A stretch of DNA of 64,000 nt from Taxillus chinensis (GCA_023512835.1 CM042092.1:51280400-51344399); one strand, 5' to 3'; counted from the stretch's first letter, positions 11,936 through 23,445 are shown. The notes: generated from the letters alone by a model not told the origin. Numbers and translations: made by a program.

Positions 11936-12489
11936 GAAATCCCAGGGGAGACAGCCCGTGCCTCGGCATTTATTGGATGCCTTACAGTCCCCATTAGTCA
12001 ACTACATCGTTCCAATGAATTAATGACTTCGGAAGTGGGATTCTCGGTTCCCAGCGATTTACAATAATTCAAAATTGCCGTGCTTTGAAAAAGGAGTCCC
12101 AATGCCTGAAAATAAATAAATCGTTTGCGATTATTTAATCCTCTGTTGTACCTGGACGCTTTGGTGGGTAAGGGCGGAATGCATTTTCGGATGTATTGGA
12201 GCCGTTGGGAATTAATAGTTATGCAATCCCCAAGGTCAACTGTGATGTCCCGAGGAAAATGACATTTAATTACAGAGGTCTTCCGTCCCTATGCTCAAAA
12301 ATGGAGTTCCGAGATATTTGAATTTAATATTCGGAGACTCCTCAATTCCCACGCTTAAAAAGGGGATTCCGAGACACTGGTGGCATTTAATGCACTTAGA
12401 AAGAATTTTCTGGATTTTTCACAGTCTCGGTGCTTTGGAGTCACTCCCAGACCTATAGAGGAGCTATTTTGGAGTTTTTCCAAATTATT

Positions 12490-13880
12490 GACCAGGTTTG
12501 ACCTCCGGATCTGGGCTTATTCCGGATCAGTTGCCTTATTCCGCATCAATAGGTCCTTATTCCGCATTAACAAGTCCTTATTCCGCACTAATGAGCTTAT
12601 TCCGCATCAATAGGCTTAGCTCGGATTTGACCAGGTTTGACCTCCGGATCTGGGCTTATTCCGGATCAGTGGCCTTATTCTGCATCAGTAAGTCCTTATT
12701 CCGCATTAGTGGGCTTAGCTCGGATTTGACCAAGTTTGACCACCGGATTTGGGCTTAGTCCGCATCAGTGAGTCCTTATTCCGCATCAGTGGGCTTAGCT
12801 CGGATTTGACCAGGTTTGACTTCCGAATCTGGGCTTATTCCGGATCAGTGGCCTTATTCCGCATTAGTGGGCTTAGCTCGGATTTGACCAAGTTTGACCA
12901 CCGGATTTGGGCTTAGTCCGGATTTGACCAGGTTTGACCGCTGGATTTGGGCTTAGTCCGCATCAACGGGTTTAGTCCGGATTTGACAAAGTTTGACCAC
13001 CGGATTTGGGCTTAGTCCGGATTTGACCAAGTTTGACCGCCGGATTTGGTCTTAGTCCGCATCAACGGGTTTAGCCCGGATTTGACCAAGTTTGACCATC
13101 GGATCTGGGCTTATTCCGGATCAGCGGGCTTATTCCGCACTGGTGGGCTTGGTCCGGATTTGACCAAGTTAGCTCGGATTTGACCAAGTTGGCCCGGATT
13201 TCGCGTTTCTCTAAAAAATTCCAGGCGTGGGCTTAATCGGCACGTGGCAACTCTACTTGGGTTTCCTTGGGCCTCCCTTGTCCGCATCAACGGGTTTAGT
13301 CTGGATTTGACCAAGTTTGACCACCGGATTTGGGCTTAGTCCGGATTTGACCATGTTTGACCGCCGGATTTGGGCTTAGTCCGCATCAATGGGCTTAGTC
13401 TGGATTTGACCAAGTTTGACCGTCGGATTTGGGCTTAGTTTGCATCAACGGGCTTAGCCCGAATTTGACCAAGTTTGACCACCGGATCTAGGCTTATTCC
13501 GGATCAGCGGGCTTATTCCGCACAGGTGAGCTTGGTCCGGATTTGACCAAGTTGGCCCGGATTTCGCGTTTCTCTAAAAAATTCCAGGCGTGGGCTTAAT
13601 CGCCACGTGGCAACTCTACTTGGGTTTCCTTGGGCCTCCCTTGTCCGCATCAACGGGTTTAGTCCGGATTTGACCAAGTTTGACCACCGGATTTGGGCTT
13701 AGTCCGAATTTGACCATGTTTGACCGCCGGATTTGGGCTTAGTCCGCATCAATGGGCTTAGTCCGGATTTGACCAAGTTTGACCACCGGATTTGGGCTTA
13801 GTCTGCATCAACGGGCTTAGCCCGGATTTGACCAAGTTAGCTCGGATTTGACCAAGTTGGCCCGGATTTCGCGTTTCTCT
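12490..13880. repeat. Complex tandem array in the 3' LTR
   Basis: Short units built from GGATTTGACCAAGTTTGACC, CCGGATTTGGGCTTAGTCCG and CATCAACGGGCTTAG repeat dozens of times. A higher-order level is visible: the marker TCGCGTTTCTC recurs at 13201, 13564 and 13869 (spacing 363 and 305), each time preceded by GTTGGCCCGGATT and followed by GGCGTGGGCTTAATC. The 5' LTR has this marker only once (28278). Confidence 0.9.
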
Positions 13881-14765
13881 AAAAAATTTCAGGCGTGGGC
13901 TTAATCACCACGTGGCAACTCTACTTGGGTTTCCTTGGGCTTCCCTTGTTCTCACTTGCTGTGTAAGGAGAGTGCCTTTGTATATATACTGGGCGAAGGA
14001 GAAACAAAACTGGCAATGTGGGACAAACATGCATATGAAGAACCAAAATTCGTGGAAAATTGGCAGATTTCTGGGGCAACTTCAAAAATTCATAACTTTC
14101 TCCACAGAGCTCGGATTAGGGCCAAAATGGTATTGTTTTGCTCAAAATTCTGTTATCTATCTTCTGAAAGTAGAATCACTCCAAAAGGATCATCCATTTA
14201 GGAGAAAAGTGGGAAATACCACACAGAGTTACATGATAAAGTGAGCATTCTGCCTGTCTGATTCAAAAATTCATAGTTAATTGAATAGAAGTCGGATTAC
14301 CCTCAATCCAGTTGGAGATGATAGATAAAGATGTCATCTAACTAATGCAATTGACTTTATTCAGATCCAATGAGTATTGGGAAAGTTATTGGCAAAATAG
14401 TGCACTGCGTACTGGCTCTCTCCCCCAAATTTGTACAAGGTTTGGTTGCCAACTTTGAAAAATCATAACGAATTGAATACAGCCTGGAAACTTCTCAAAC
14501 CAATTGGAAATGATAAATAAAGATGTTTTCTAATCAATGCAATTGACTTTGTTGGATTACGACAAGTATCGGGGAAGTTATTAATAAAATAGCGGGCTGC
14601 CCACCGGTTGTCCAATTCAACTTGGTACTTTTGTCATAATCATTTCATTTCTCCTCGGAATCAAGTGTGGTCAAGTGCGTTGTTCTCCGAATGTCATCCT
14701 CTATCACTTAGTGGTCCTTCGCCAAGTATAGTTGCGATCTAACTCGGTCAAAATGGGGTACAACA

Positions 14766-14778
14766 GCTGCCCCTCTTT
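14766..14778 (-). promoter_or_regulatory. Polypurine tract of the Tat/Ogre-like element
   Basis: On the minus strand AAAGAGGGGCAGC lies immediately before the 3' LTR start TGTTGTACCCC. It is the expected plus-strand DNA primer site. Confidence 0.75.
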
Positions 14779-16476
14779 GTGCATTGTTTGTATACAAATG
14801 ATGTACAAAGATAACCAAATACCCATTTTGAATGGTTAGATCTCCTTGGAGTTTGGCATTGCTGTGAGATTGATGCGGCATTTTTTGTTATGAGGGTGGC
14901 TTCTTGGGCCGAATAGCTTCTTGGGCTATGACATCTTGGGTTGATTAGCTTCTTAGGCTATGAGGATGGCTTCTTGGGTCGAATAGCTTCTTGGGCTATG
15001 AGGGTGGCTTCTTGGGCCGAATAATAGCGTCTCAGGCTATAAAGGTGGCTTCTTGGGCCGAATAATAGTGTCTCGGGCTATAAAGGTGGCTTCTTGGGCC
15101 AAATAGCTTCTTGGGCTATGGAGGGTGGCTTCTTGGGCCAAATAATAGCGTCTCAGGCTATAAAGGTAGCTTCTTGGGCCGAATAGCTTCTTGGGCTATG
15201 GAGGGTGGCTTCTTGGGCCAAATAATAGCGTCTCGGGCTATAAAGGTGGCTTCTTGGGCCGAATAGCTTTTTGGGCTATGGAGGGTGACTCTATCATGGC
15301 TCCCTCTACGAGTTCACTCTAAGAGATCGCTTTACGAGATTACCACTCAAGAGTCATGCTTGGGCTTACGATCTAGGTCTGCCGAGTTTAGTTCTTTGAT
15401 TTTGAAAAGGAATTCTGTTTGTTGAGGGTGAGTCCTCATCTATCTTTGGAGCTTAACTGTTGGTAGATCATGAGATCAATCCTCATGCCATTCTGATATA
15501 CAGATAATCCTGTGAGTAAGAAGAACAAACATGCTAGGATGTATGCTAATGATGCATGAAGATGCGTGAATGTATGTGACTTTATGATTAAGTTTGTGAA
15601 TCCTTCTCCTCCGCCGGGAAAGAGGCCAGTGGATGACTTGTGCTTTTTGTTCTCTCTTTGCTCCAAGAGACCAGGGCTCCATCTTTTCTGCATGCTGATA
15701 TCCCCATGCATGGAATGTTCAAGAAAACTCTGCTTGGGGATTTTTTTTTTTTAAAAAAAGAATTTTGAAAAATGACAAAGAATTTTGAGAAAACTACATC
15801 ATCGTACACAACATGACTCATGCATTATCATAAGAGTTTAACAAGTCTTCCTTTTATAAAACAGAATGAAAGGTTTTTAAGATATTGGTCTACAAAGTTG
15901 ATCAAAATATGCTCAAGACTTGACCAATCCTTCTGTTCGCAGGCTGGCCTTTGATGTAGAGTAACCGATCAGTCCCTCTGAGGTGCTTGAGATTTTATCA
16001 GACTGCTTTAGGTGACTTTGGATCCTGGTCCCTTTGTTTGGCTTTGTATTGTACCCTTAGTGCCCTTTCGGGTTTCCACTAAGTCCGCCTTTAATTCTTC
16101 TCTCTTTTCACAGAGCTTTGTATTTTACCCTTGGCGCCCTTTCGGGTTTTCACCAAGTCCGCTCTTACCTGCGACTTCCGCGTCTTTGTACCAAAATGAG
16201 ATTTTGTTGCCATTTATATGAAGGAGATGATGAGCGTGAGATTTAGACTCACTTGGGCAAGCTGGTTTTGATTTGGCAAAAGTAGTGAATGACTGTTTGG
16301 AATTCTTTTGCAAGATAAGAAAGCCCTTTTTTTTGGCCCTTTGGTGCTGTCTTTTTTGCTTTTACTTAGGGAAAGGCTCCCTAAATGATAAATAAGTATA
16401 GAGAAAAGGTTCATGAACATGGAGAATTCTTTCAATAACTGGCAATTTCAAATCCACTTTGGTACAAGAACAGAAA
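14779..16476 (-). other. 3' non-coding region of the Tat/Ogre-like element
   Basis: The region lies between the integrase stop and the polypurine tract. Apart from the minisatellite at 14886-15300, it contains two related boxes near 16035-16090 and 16120-16165 (TTGTATTNTACCCTT..GCCCTTTCGGGTTT) that form an imperfect direct repeat of about 80 bases. No protein is supported. Confidence 0.7.
14886..15300. repeat. Minisatellite, unit about 35-40 bp
   Basis: Alternating blocks GGCTTCTTGGGCCGAATA and GCTTCTTGGGCTATG, with a variant TAGCGTCTCGGGCTATAAAG, repeat roughly ten times. It sits in the 3' non-coding region of the Tat/Ogre-like element, as tandem repeats often do in this lineage. Confidence 0.9.
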
Positions 16477-18918
16477 TTAAACATAAAATTTCTTTACATC
16501 ATCACTGTTTACAGGGTTCGGGAGTTCATCTCCATCCATTTTGGTGAGGACGAGTGCACCACCCGAGAATGCTCTTTTTACAACATACGGCCCCTTATAA
16601 TTTGGAGTCCATTTGCCTCTGTGATCATGCTGTATTGGTAGTATCTTTTTTAGGACCAGGTCTCCTTCTCGAAATGCCCTTGGTCGCACCTTTTTGTTGA
16701 AGCTAGCCATCATTCTCTTTTGATAAAGTTGACCTCGGCAAACTGCTGTGAATCGCTTCCCATCAATTAGGTTCAACTGTTCGAAACGGTTTTTAACCCA
16801 TTCGGCTTCATCTAGCTTGGTATCCATGAGCACCCTCAGAGATGGGATTTCTACTTCCACCGGTAAAACAGCCCCCATGCCATAAACTAAGGAAAATGGT
16901 GTTGCCCCAGTTGAAGTCCGGACTGTGGTTCTATAGGCATGTAGTGCATATGGGAGTTTCTCGCTCCAATCTTTGTACGTCTCAGTCATTTTTCGGATAA
17001 TGTTCTTAATGTTCTTGTTTGCTGCTTCTACGGCTCCGTTCATTTGAGGACGGTACGGTGTTGAGTTGCGATGTCGGATTTTGAACTGTTCACACAAATT
17101 GTCCATCATCCGGCTATTTAGATTGGCAGCATTATCTGTTATAATATGCTTTGGGAGCCCATAGCGGCACACGATGTTGTTGCGGACAAACTTAGTGATT
17201 ACTGACTGAGTGACTTGGACGTAGGAGGCTGCTTCGACCCACTTAGTGAAATAGTCGATGGCTACAAGAATGAATCTATGTCCATTAGAGGCTTTTGGGA
17301 ATATGGGCCCAATGACATCCATGCCCCATAATGCAAATGGCCACGGAGATGTAAGCACGTGTAGCATAGATGGGTGTGCTTGAATGCGATCCCCATAAAT
17401 CTGGCATTTAAGACATTTACGTACATGCTCGATGTAGTCCTTTTCCATAGTAACCCAATAGTAGCCCATCCTCATGATCTGCCTAGTTAGTGTATGCCCA
17501 TTTGCGTGAGATCCGCAGTCGCCGTTGTGAACCTCATTGGGGACTCGAGCTGCTTCATCTTTGTCTAAGCACCGCAGTAAAACTTGGTTATGGTTGCATT
17601 TGTATAGGATTGAACCATCGAGGAAGTAATTGATGCTTGCTCGTCGGATGTTTCTTTTTTCTGCTTCTGAGGCCCCTACTGGATATGAGTGCTGGGACAG
17701 GTACTGTTTGATATCTTGATACCAAGGCTTGTTATCGGTGTCAACATTGGTTACCATGTTGTAAATGGGTTCCTTGTTCACATTGATGTCAAAGCATGGT
17801 ATTTCGAAGCATGTGTCCAATCGAAGGAGGGAGGCTAGAGTCGCTAAAGCATCGGGAATTCGATTATGCTCTCTTGACATGTGTTCAAACGTAATTTCAT
17901 CCAATAGGTTAGCCATTTCACAAATCATTTGTCGGTAAGGAATCAACTTGTGATTTCGAGTTTCCCATTCCTTTCTAACTTGATAAATGACTAGAGCTGA
18001 ATCCCCGAACACTTGTAATTTTCTGATTCCTTTACTCAATGCCTCTTGGAGGCCCATTACACAAGCTTCATATTCTGCTATATTGTTTGTGCAAGGGAAT
18101 GTCAACTTGGCGGCCATCGGAAAATGTACTCCAGATGGGGAAATTAGGACTGCCCCGATGCCATGACCAGATAAGCTTGATGCTCCATCAAACCAAAGGG
18201 TCCATGTGTCTGACTCTTCATTTTCTTGGATGGTGTTGATGAATTCGTCAGGAAAATCAGAGATTGCTGGCTCATACTCTTCCAAGGCTCGATCTGCTAG
18301 ATAATCAGCTATGGCACTTCCTTTGATGGCCTTTTGAGGCACATAGACAATGTCATACTCTGCTAAGAGTAGCTGCCATTTAGCAATTCTTCCCGTCATG
18401 AATGGCTTTTCCAATAGGTATTTGAGCGGGTCATGTCTAGAGATGAGCCATGTGGTATGGTAGAGTGTATACTGCCTTAACCTTCGTGCTGTCCAAGCGA
18501 GGGCACAACAAGTCTTCTCCAGAGGAGTGTACTCTTCCTCACAAGGTGTAAACTTCTTGCTCAGATAGTAAATGATTTGCTCTTTTTTCCCTGAGGCATT
18601 ATGTTGTCCCAGTACACAACCCATTGAGGTGTCGTGGACTGTTAAGTACAAAATCAGAGGTTGACCGGATACCGGGGGAACCAAAATTGGAGGGTTCGTC
18701 AAATATTGTTTAATTGTATCGAAGGCCTCCTGACATTCATTGTTCCACACCTCGGAACTATTCTTGTGCAGCACCTTGAAGACGGGCTCACAAGTCAGTG
18801 AGTTGTGAAATGAACCGAGCGATGTAATTGAGTCTTCCAAGGAATCCTTTAACTTCCTTGATAGTTTTTGGCATGAGCATATCTTGGATGGCCCGGACTT
18901 TATCGGGATCAATCTCAA
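16477..18918 (-). CDS. Tat-type RNase H, second (archaeal-like) RNase H and integrase
   Basis: This is an 813-residue open frame, the C-terminal half of pol. Residues about 55-215 are the RT-linked RNase H (NPPILVPP, YYLSKKFT and YLLEKPF blocks). Residues 238-365 form a second RNase H with acidic residues Asp244 (WFDGAS), Glu282 (AEYEA), Asp306 (FGDSALV) and Asp356 (IPDALA). The integrase has a zinc-binding H-H-C-C region ending C502/C505, then the D-D-E core Asp534 (GMDVIGP), Asp595 (ITDNAAN) and Glu631 (VEAANKN) with a 35-residue D-E gap, and a C-terminal GDLVLKK..YKGPYVV module. All catalytic residues are present and no stop interrupts it. The first 40 residues overlap the RT in another frame: a frameshift near 18800 separates it from RT. 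It inserts the element's cDNA into host DNA. Confidence 0.93.
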   Translation of the reverse strand: MRLIPIKSGPSKICSCQKLSRKLKDSLEDSITSLGSFHNSLTCEPVFKVLHKNSSEVWNNECQEAFDTIKQYLTNPPILVPPVSGQPLILYLTVHDTSMGCVLGQHNASGKKEQIIYYLSKKFTPCEEEYTPLEKTCCALAWTARRLRQYTLYHTTWLISRHDPLKYLLEKPFMTGRIAKWQLLLAEYDIVYVPQKAIKGSAIADYLADRALEEYEPAISDFPDEFINTIQENEESDTWTLWFDGASSLSGHGIGAVLISPSGVHFPMAAKLTFPCTNNIAEYEACVMGLQEALSKGIRKLQVFGDSALVIYQVRKEWETRNHKLIPYRQMICEMANLLDEITFEHMSREHNRIPDALATLASLLRLDTCFEIPCFDINVNKEPIYNMVTNVDTDNKPWYQDIKQYLSQHSYPVGASEAEKRNIRRASINYFLDGSILYKCNHNQVLLRCLDKDEAARVPNEVHNGDCGSHANGHTLTRQIMRMGYYWVTMEKDYIEHVRKCLKCQIYGDRIQAHPSMLHVLTSPWPFALWGMDVIGPIFPKASNGHRFILVAIDYFTKWVEAASYVQVTQSVITKFVRNNIVCRYGLPKHIITDNAANLNSRMMDNLCEQFKIRHRNSTPYRPQMNGAVEAANKNIKNIIRKMTETYKDWSEKLPYALHAYRTTVRTSTGATPFSLVYGMGAVLPVEVEIPSLRVLMDTKLDEAEWVKNRFEQLNLIDGKRFTAVCRGQLYQKRMMASFNKKVRPRAFREGDLVLKKILPIQHDHRGKWTPNYKGPYVVKRAFSGGALVLTKMDGDELPNPVNSDDVKKFYV

Positions 18919-19915
18919 TTCCCCATTGACTGACGATGAATCCCATTAGCTTGCCTGATGTAGCCCCAAAGGTACATTTGGCTGGATTTAACTTCAATTG
19001 GTATTTTCGTAGTCTGTTGAAGAGCTTGCGCAACACTTCCACATGGTCCTTGTCTCCTTTTGACTTGGCAATCATATCATCGACATAAACCTCTACTTCT
19101 TTGTGCATCATGTCATGGAACAGTGTTACCATGGCTCTTTGATAAGTTGCCCCGGCATTTTTGAGTCCGAAAGGCATGACATTGTAGCAAAAGGTGCCCC
19201 ATATGGTGATAAATGTAGTCTTTTCCTTGTGTTCAGGATCCATCCGAACTTGGTTATAGCCAGAGAACCCATCCATGAAGGAAAACATAGTATGTCTCGC
19301 AGTGTTGTCTACCAAAGTGTCAATGTGTGGTAATGGAAAGTTATCTTTAGGGCTGGCCTTGTTGAGGTCGCGATAGTCTACACACATACGGACCTTCCCC
19401 CCTTTCTTTGGAACTGGTACGATGTTGGCCACCCATTCCGGATAGTGGGCCACACTAAGGAACCCTGCGTCCCATTGCTTTTTGACTTCTTCCTTGATCT
19501 TTAGTATCATCTCTGGTCTCATCCTCCTTAGCTTTTGCTGGACAGGCTTACACTCAGGTCTCAAGGGCAACTGGTGTTGCACTATATCTATATCCAATCC
19601 TGGCATGTCTTTGTAGGACCAGGCGAGCACATCAATGTAGGACTTGAGAAGATCACGTAGCTGATCTTTGATATTATTGGGGATTAAAGACCCTAATCTC
19701 AATTCTTTTGGCTCAGTGGCTGTTCCGAAGTTCACGACTGTGACTGGGTCTTCACTAGGGATAGTAGGCTGGTCTTCTTTTTCTAGCAGGAGCTTGATGT
19801 CTTCTGGTAGTTCGGGATCTTCTACTGTTCCAGCTTCCTCTATCTCAGACACTGACTGTTCCCAGTTTGGATTATGGTCAAGTCTTAAGCAACTCGTTCC
19901 TTCTTTCCTTACCAT
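18788..19915 (-). CDS. Tat-type reverse transcriptase (N-terminal pol segment)
   Basis: A 375-residue open segment. Residues 100-345 form the RT palm and fingers: RRMRPEM, VANIVPVPKKGGKVRMCVDYRDLNKA, Asp215 in FMDGFSGYNQ, VMPFGLKNAGATYQR, and the active-site YVDD at 277-280, followed by CTFGATSGKLMGFIVS. All catalytic aspartates are kept. The frame ends ARFISQLTDL then stop, where the RNase H continues in another frame, so a single-base shift near 18800 is likely. The Met at 19915 is not a true start; the upstream linker 19916-20124 joins it to the G-patch. It copies element RNA into DNA within virus-like particles. Confidence 0.93.
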   Translation of the reverse strand: MVRKEGTSCLRLDHNPNWEQSVSEIEEAGTVEDPELPEDIKLLLEKEDQPTIPSEDPVTVVNFGTATEPKELRLGSLIPNNIKDQLRDLLKSYIDVLAWSYKDMPGLDIDIVQHQLPLRPECKPVQQKLRRMRPEMILKIKEEVKKQWDAGFLSVAHYPEWVANIVPVPKKGGKVRMCVDYRDLNKASPKDNFPLPHIDTLVDNTARHTMFSFMDGFSGYNQVRMDPEHKEKTTFITIWGTFCYNVMPFGLKNAGATYQRAMVTLFHDMMHKEVEVYVDDMIAKSKGDKDHVEVLRKLFNRLRKYQLKLNPAKCTFGATSGKLMGFIVSQWGIEIDPDKVRAIQDMLMPKTIKEVKGFLGRLNYIARFISQLTDL

Positions 19916-20124
19916 ATCTCTGAATTTATCATACCTGCTTGAAAAAGTCTAACTTACTCAACTATATATGATAATGCACGTGCCATGAAATGCAAAGGGG
20001 ATGCTTTAAAAAAGTTTCATTTTATTCCATATTTCAAAATAAAGGTTACAGCAATTCAGAATTTGAACATAAAAAACAACAAAAGAAAATTATTAAAAAT
20101 GCCCCAGTGGGTTCCTTGAACCGT

Positions 20125-20481
20125 TTACATGATAGGGAGGTCCAAGTTTTTCCAATTGTCCAGCTGTTGCCCTGGGTCTCCTTGGTGTACCCGAACTAGC
20201 TCCACCTCTTCATCATCATCCCCTATAACGGCCACTGTCTCTTCCATTCGATTTATGAACCCTGCACTCCAGAATGTAGCTCCGAGCGGTGGGAAGGTCA
20301 TCTTTTGTTCTTGGAAGGTTCTTTTCTCCAGTTTAGCCAGTCGGTTATCCCTTCTTCTTGCAGTCTTTAATTGCCTGTCAACTTTAGTAGGCTTGTAGCC
20401 TAGCCCATATCTACCAATTGTGCTTCGAATCGTAACAGGTTCTTTGATCCCTTGTCCTTGCAAGCCCAAGCCTTTTCCTGC
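20125..20481 (-). CDS. G-patch-like segment of Tat polyprotein
   Basis: This glycine-spaced segment (GKGLGLQGQG, then IGRYGLGYKPT) resembles the G-patch found between protease and RT in Tat-lineage pol proteins; in retroviruses such a motif can bind nucleic acid and help reverse transcription. An acidic stretch (DDDEEVELV) follows. It is in frame with the protease, separated by a TAA at 20482-20484. The frame closes at 20125 before the RT. Domain recognition is moderate because the motif is short. Confidence 0.65.
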   Translation of the reverse strand, partial: AGKGLGLQGQGIKEPVTIRSTIGRYGLGYKPTKVDRQLKTARRRDNRLAKLEKRTFQEQKMTFPPLGATFWSAGFINRMEETVAVIGDDDEEVELVRVHQGDPGQQLDNWKNLDLPIM

Positions 20482-21681
20482 TTAGTGGCCCAGCTTCAAC
20501 ATGACTGACGCTACCATCCTTGATGTTTTTGGTAGCCGTGTCCCAATATCCTGATCTATTGTAGGATTCGGGAGGTAGGTTGCATTGACAACTTCGAATG
20601 AGTGGAAGGAACATTCAGGGATATCTTCGCTGCTTTCAATGTAAAGGACAGAGAGAGGTTTGGTGACGAGGATTTCTGCTTCCCCAGACACACATATCAG
20701 TTGCCCGTCTACAATAAATTTAACCTTCTGATGGAGGGTTGAGGGGATTGCCCCTGCTGCATGAATCCATGGCCTTCCCAGTAGGTAACTATAGTAAGGA
20801 GCGATATCCATGACTTGGAACTCCACAGTGAAAGTGCTTGGACCGATTTGTAGTGGTACATCTAGGGTTCCCACTACTTCTCACTTTTCTCCATCGAAAG
20901 CCCTGACAATCATGTTGGTGGGGCGGATGTAAGACGGATCCATTGGTAGTTGCTTTAGAATGGGAGCTGGCATAATGTTCAGAGAGGATCCATTATCAAT
21001 CAGCACACGTGAGATAATATGATCCTTGCATTTAACAGAAATATGCAAAGCCTTGATATGCCCAACACCTTCTTGAGGGAGCTCTTCTTCGCTGAAGCTG
21101 AGAAAGTTGTTTGCCACGATATTATGTACAATCCCATCTAAATTCTCCACGGAGATAGACGGAGGAACATAGGCTTTGCTTAAGACCTTCATAAGGGTCT
21201 CTCGGTGTGGAGTGGAATCCATGAGCAGAGATAATAGTGAAATGCGAGTTGGCTGTTGACTCAACTGGTCAATGATGTTGTACTCACTTTGCTTAATTAG
21301 CTTAAGAAATTTTGTTACCTCTTCTTCTGAGATAGAGGTATTCTTATCCCTTGGCACCGATCTTGGGATGATATCATGCTCCACAGCTTTACCCTTATCG
21401 GCTTTGTTGATTTCTGGTGATGTGTATGAACGACCACTCCTTGTTTTCTTTTCTTCTAAAGGGAGCCCTGTGATAATGGATCTGCAATGATAGTCCCACG
21501 GCATTGCTTTATCGTCCTTGTATGGGAAAGGTGACGGCTCCTGAATAGTAAGAGTTTTGATCTTTTGTATCAATGATTCGGCCTTTGGCTTCTCTGTGTA
21601 CTGGATAATTAAGGGTTTCGGTGCCCCAGGCCTGAGTGCCATTTGTGTCCTGTCCGTGGAGGCCATGCAGATCTCATGACG
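20482..21681 (-). pseudogene. Tat-type aspartic protease region with one in-frame stop
   Basis: The minus-strand frame encodes an acidic linker, then the retropepsin segment VLIDNGSSLNIMP with the catalytic Asp in D-N-G-S-S form, followed by VRAFDGEK. After an in-frame TGA at 20881-20883 the protein continues with EVVGTLDVPLQIGP and SYLLGRPWIHAAGA, the second half of the protease fold. The TGA stands where related elements have Arg (CGA), so a CpG transition is the likely cause. The protease matures Gag-Pol. Upstream it is separated from the gag zinc-knuckle segment only by a TAA at 21682-21684 in the same frame. Confidence 0.82.
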
Positions 21682-23445
21682 TTATTCCAATCCTGAGATC
21701 TCTAGCCTTTTGGAGTCTAGCAGCTTTTGAACTGCTTCTTGGAATTCTATACACTCTTCTAAATCGTGTCCATAAGCTGTCTTATGATAGAGGCAGCGTC
21801 TCTTCCAGTTGTTGCCCCTATTGGCCTCAGTCACATCTTTGGTTACTATGAGTCCATTTTTGTGTAGGGTCGTGAACAGTTGACACTTGTCCATCTTGAT
21901 TGTGGAAGCCTGTCTAGGAGAACTTCCATATTTAGCTATTATATGGGCAACGTTGCCTGAGTGTTCCGGAAGAGGGTTGGTACCCACATTGGGAGTGCCA
22001 GTCATTTTAGAAAAATACAACCATCCAGCATCTCTCAAATGTTGTACCTTTCTTTTCAAAGCAATACAGTTTTCTATGTCATGTCCAATTCCACCCCCAT
22101 GGTACGCACAACTGGCATCATCTTTGTACCAATTAGGAAATGGAGGGTTTACCTTTTTTAGAGGCACTGGACTAACGAGTCCTGCTGCCAACAGTCGAGT
22201 ATGTGCTTCCGTATATGTGATAGGAATTGGATCAAATGTCTCCTTTCCTGCTTTCTCTTTCTACCATGGCTGCTTTGACTGCTTAGGCTGGGATGGATTG
22301 TTTGAGTAGGAGTTCCCACCCTGAGGCTGGTATTGTGGGTTCGGGGCCTGCGCAATGTAGGACACTATTGGAGATCCTCCATAACACCCAGGTGTGGTCG
22401 ATTGTTGGGGTTGTTGTGACCCGGTGCTGTTATAGTCAGCCTTGGGTTGCCATACTGCCTGGGATTCTCCTTCTTTCTTTCGATTGGAGGAAGAGGGCTT
22501 TCTAGAAACTTCATACTTGCTTCCCCCGAGTTTACCTTCCCTTATGCCACCTTCAATTCGTTCTCCTGAGGCGACCAGATCTGCGAAGCTACTTGAAACA
22601 TTCTCAATTAGTTCTTTGTAGTAAACCCCCTTCATGGTGCTGATGAAGAGGGTAGCGAGTTCTCTTTCGGTGAGTGGAGACTGAACATCCATTACTACCT
22701 CTCTCCATTGTCGGGCATAAACTTTGAAGCTTTCATTACTTCCTTTTTCAAATGACTGTAGGGCTAGCCGATCTAACGCCAGTTCGGTGACATGCTTGTA
22801 TTGAGCTAAGAATGCTGTGGCAAGCTCACTCCATGTTCTGATACGGCTACCTTCAAGTTGGATGTACCATCGCAGTGGACCGCCAGTTAGGCTCTCCTGG
22901 AAGCAATGCATTAAGAGTTTTCCGTTGTCTGCATGGGCTGCCATCTTGCGGCAGTACATGGTCACATGTGTTCTAGGACACTGAGTACCATTGAACTTTT
23001 CAAAATCAGGCATCTTGAACTTGGAAGGAAGTACTATGCCTGGCACCAAGCATAAATCATGAGGATCAGTCCCTCCATATGTTTTCACCCCCTCCACAGC
23101 TTTTAGTCGGGCCTCAATGGATTTCCAATCAGATGGTTAAGTGAGGGATTCCACAGCCTCCATGATATTTGGGGTTGCCGCCCCCATAGCAGGTGGTGTA
23201 GGTTGGACTTGATGTGATGCCCCAGGAACCATGTTTGCTGGAGCATAGGCTTGTGAAGCATGTGGAGCTTGCTCTTGCTCCTAATTAATGGACCCTACAG
23301 TTGGGCTAGCTTCTCTCTCCGAAGTCAGCTTGGCTAGCATGTCCATCATAGTCTTCAACTGGGCCTGCACTTGGAGCATGCTTCCCCCGATCTCTTCTTG
23401 AGCCTGCTCAAGACCAGTAAGTCTATCCTCAGTATGTTCTGCCAT
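21682..23445 (-). pseudogene. Tat-type gag with three in-frame stops
   Basis: The start is the ATG at 23443-23445 (MAEHTEDRL). Residues from about 130 form a retrotransposon gag capsid domain (FNGTQCPRTHVTMYCRKM, GPLRWYIQLE, TWSELATAFLAQYKH, SFKVYARQWRE). The C-terminal part has two Tat-type zinc-knuckle-like motifs, CAYHGGGIGHDIENC and CLYHKTAYGHDLEEC. In-frame stops lie at 23281-23283 (TAG), 23137-23139 (TAA) and 22261-22263 (TAG). The reading frame is otherwise unbroken to 21682. Gag would build the particle and package RNA. The two TAGs fit CAG-to-TAG changes. Confidence 0.85.

Larger units (their letters stand above)
10788..14765 (-). repeat. Tat/Ogre-like element, 3' LTR (3978 bp)
   Basis: It starts TGTCATCACCCG and ends GGGTACAACA on the plus strand. 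It is the 3' LTR because the element is on the minus strand. It is about 660 bases longer than its partner, mainly through extra copies of the internal repeat array at 12490-13880. A TATA box reads TATAAATA on the minus strand at 11928-11935. Confidence 0.92.

Noticed and set aside
12380..12758. Open frames rich in LFRIN and PYSALTS repeats
   Set aside because: They are translations of the tandem array in the Tat-type LTR; the same appears at 27439-27811 in the other LTR.
14886..15300. CRISPR-like array
   Set aside because: Direct head-to-tail minisatellite without unique spacers, inside a plant retrotransposon.
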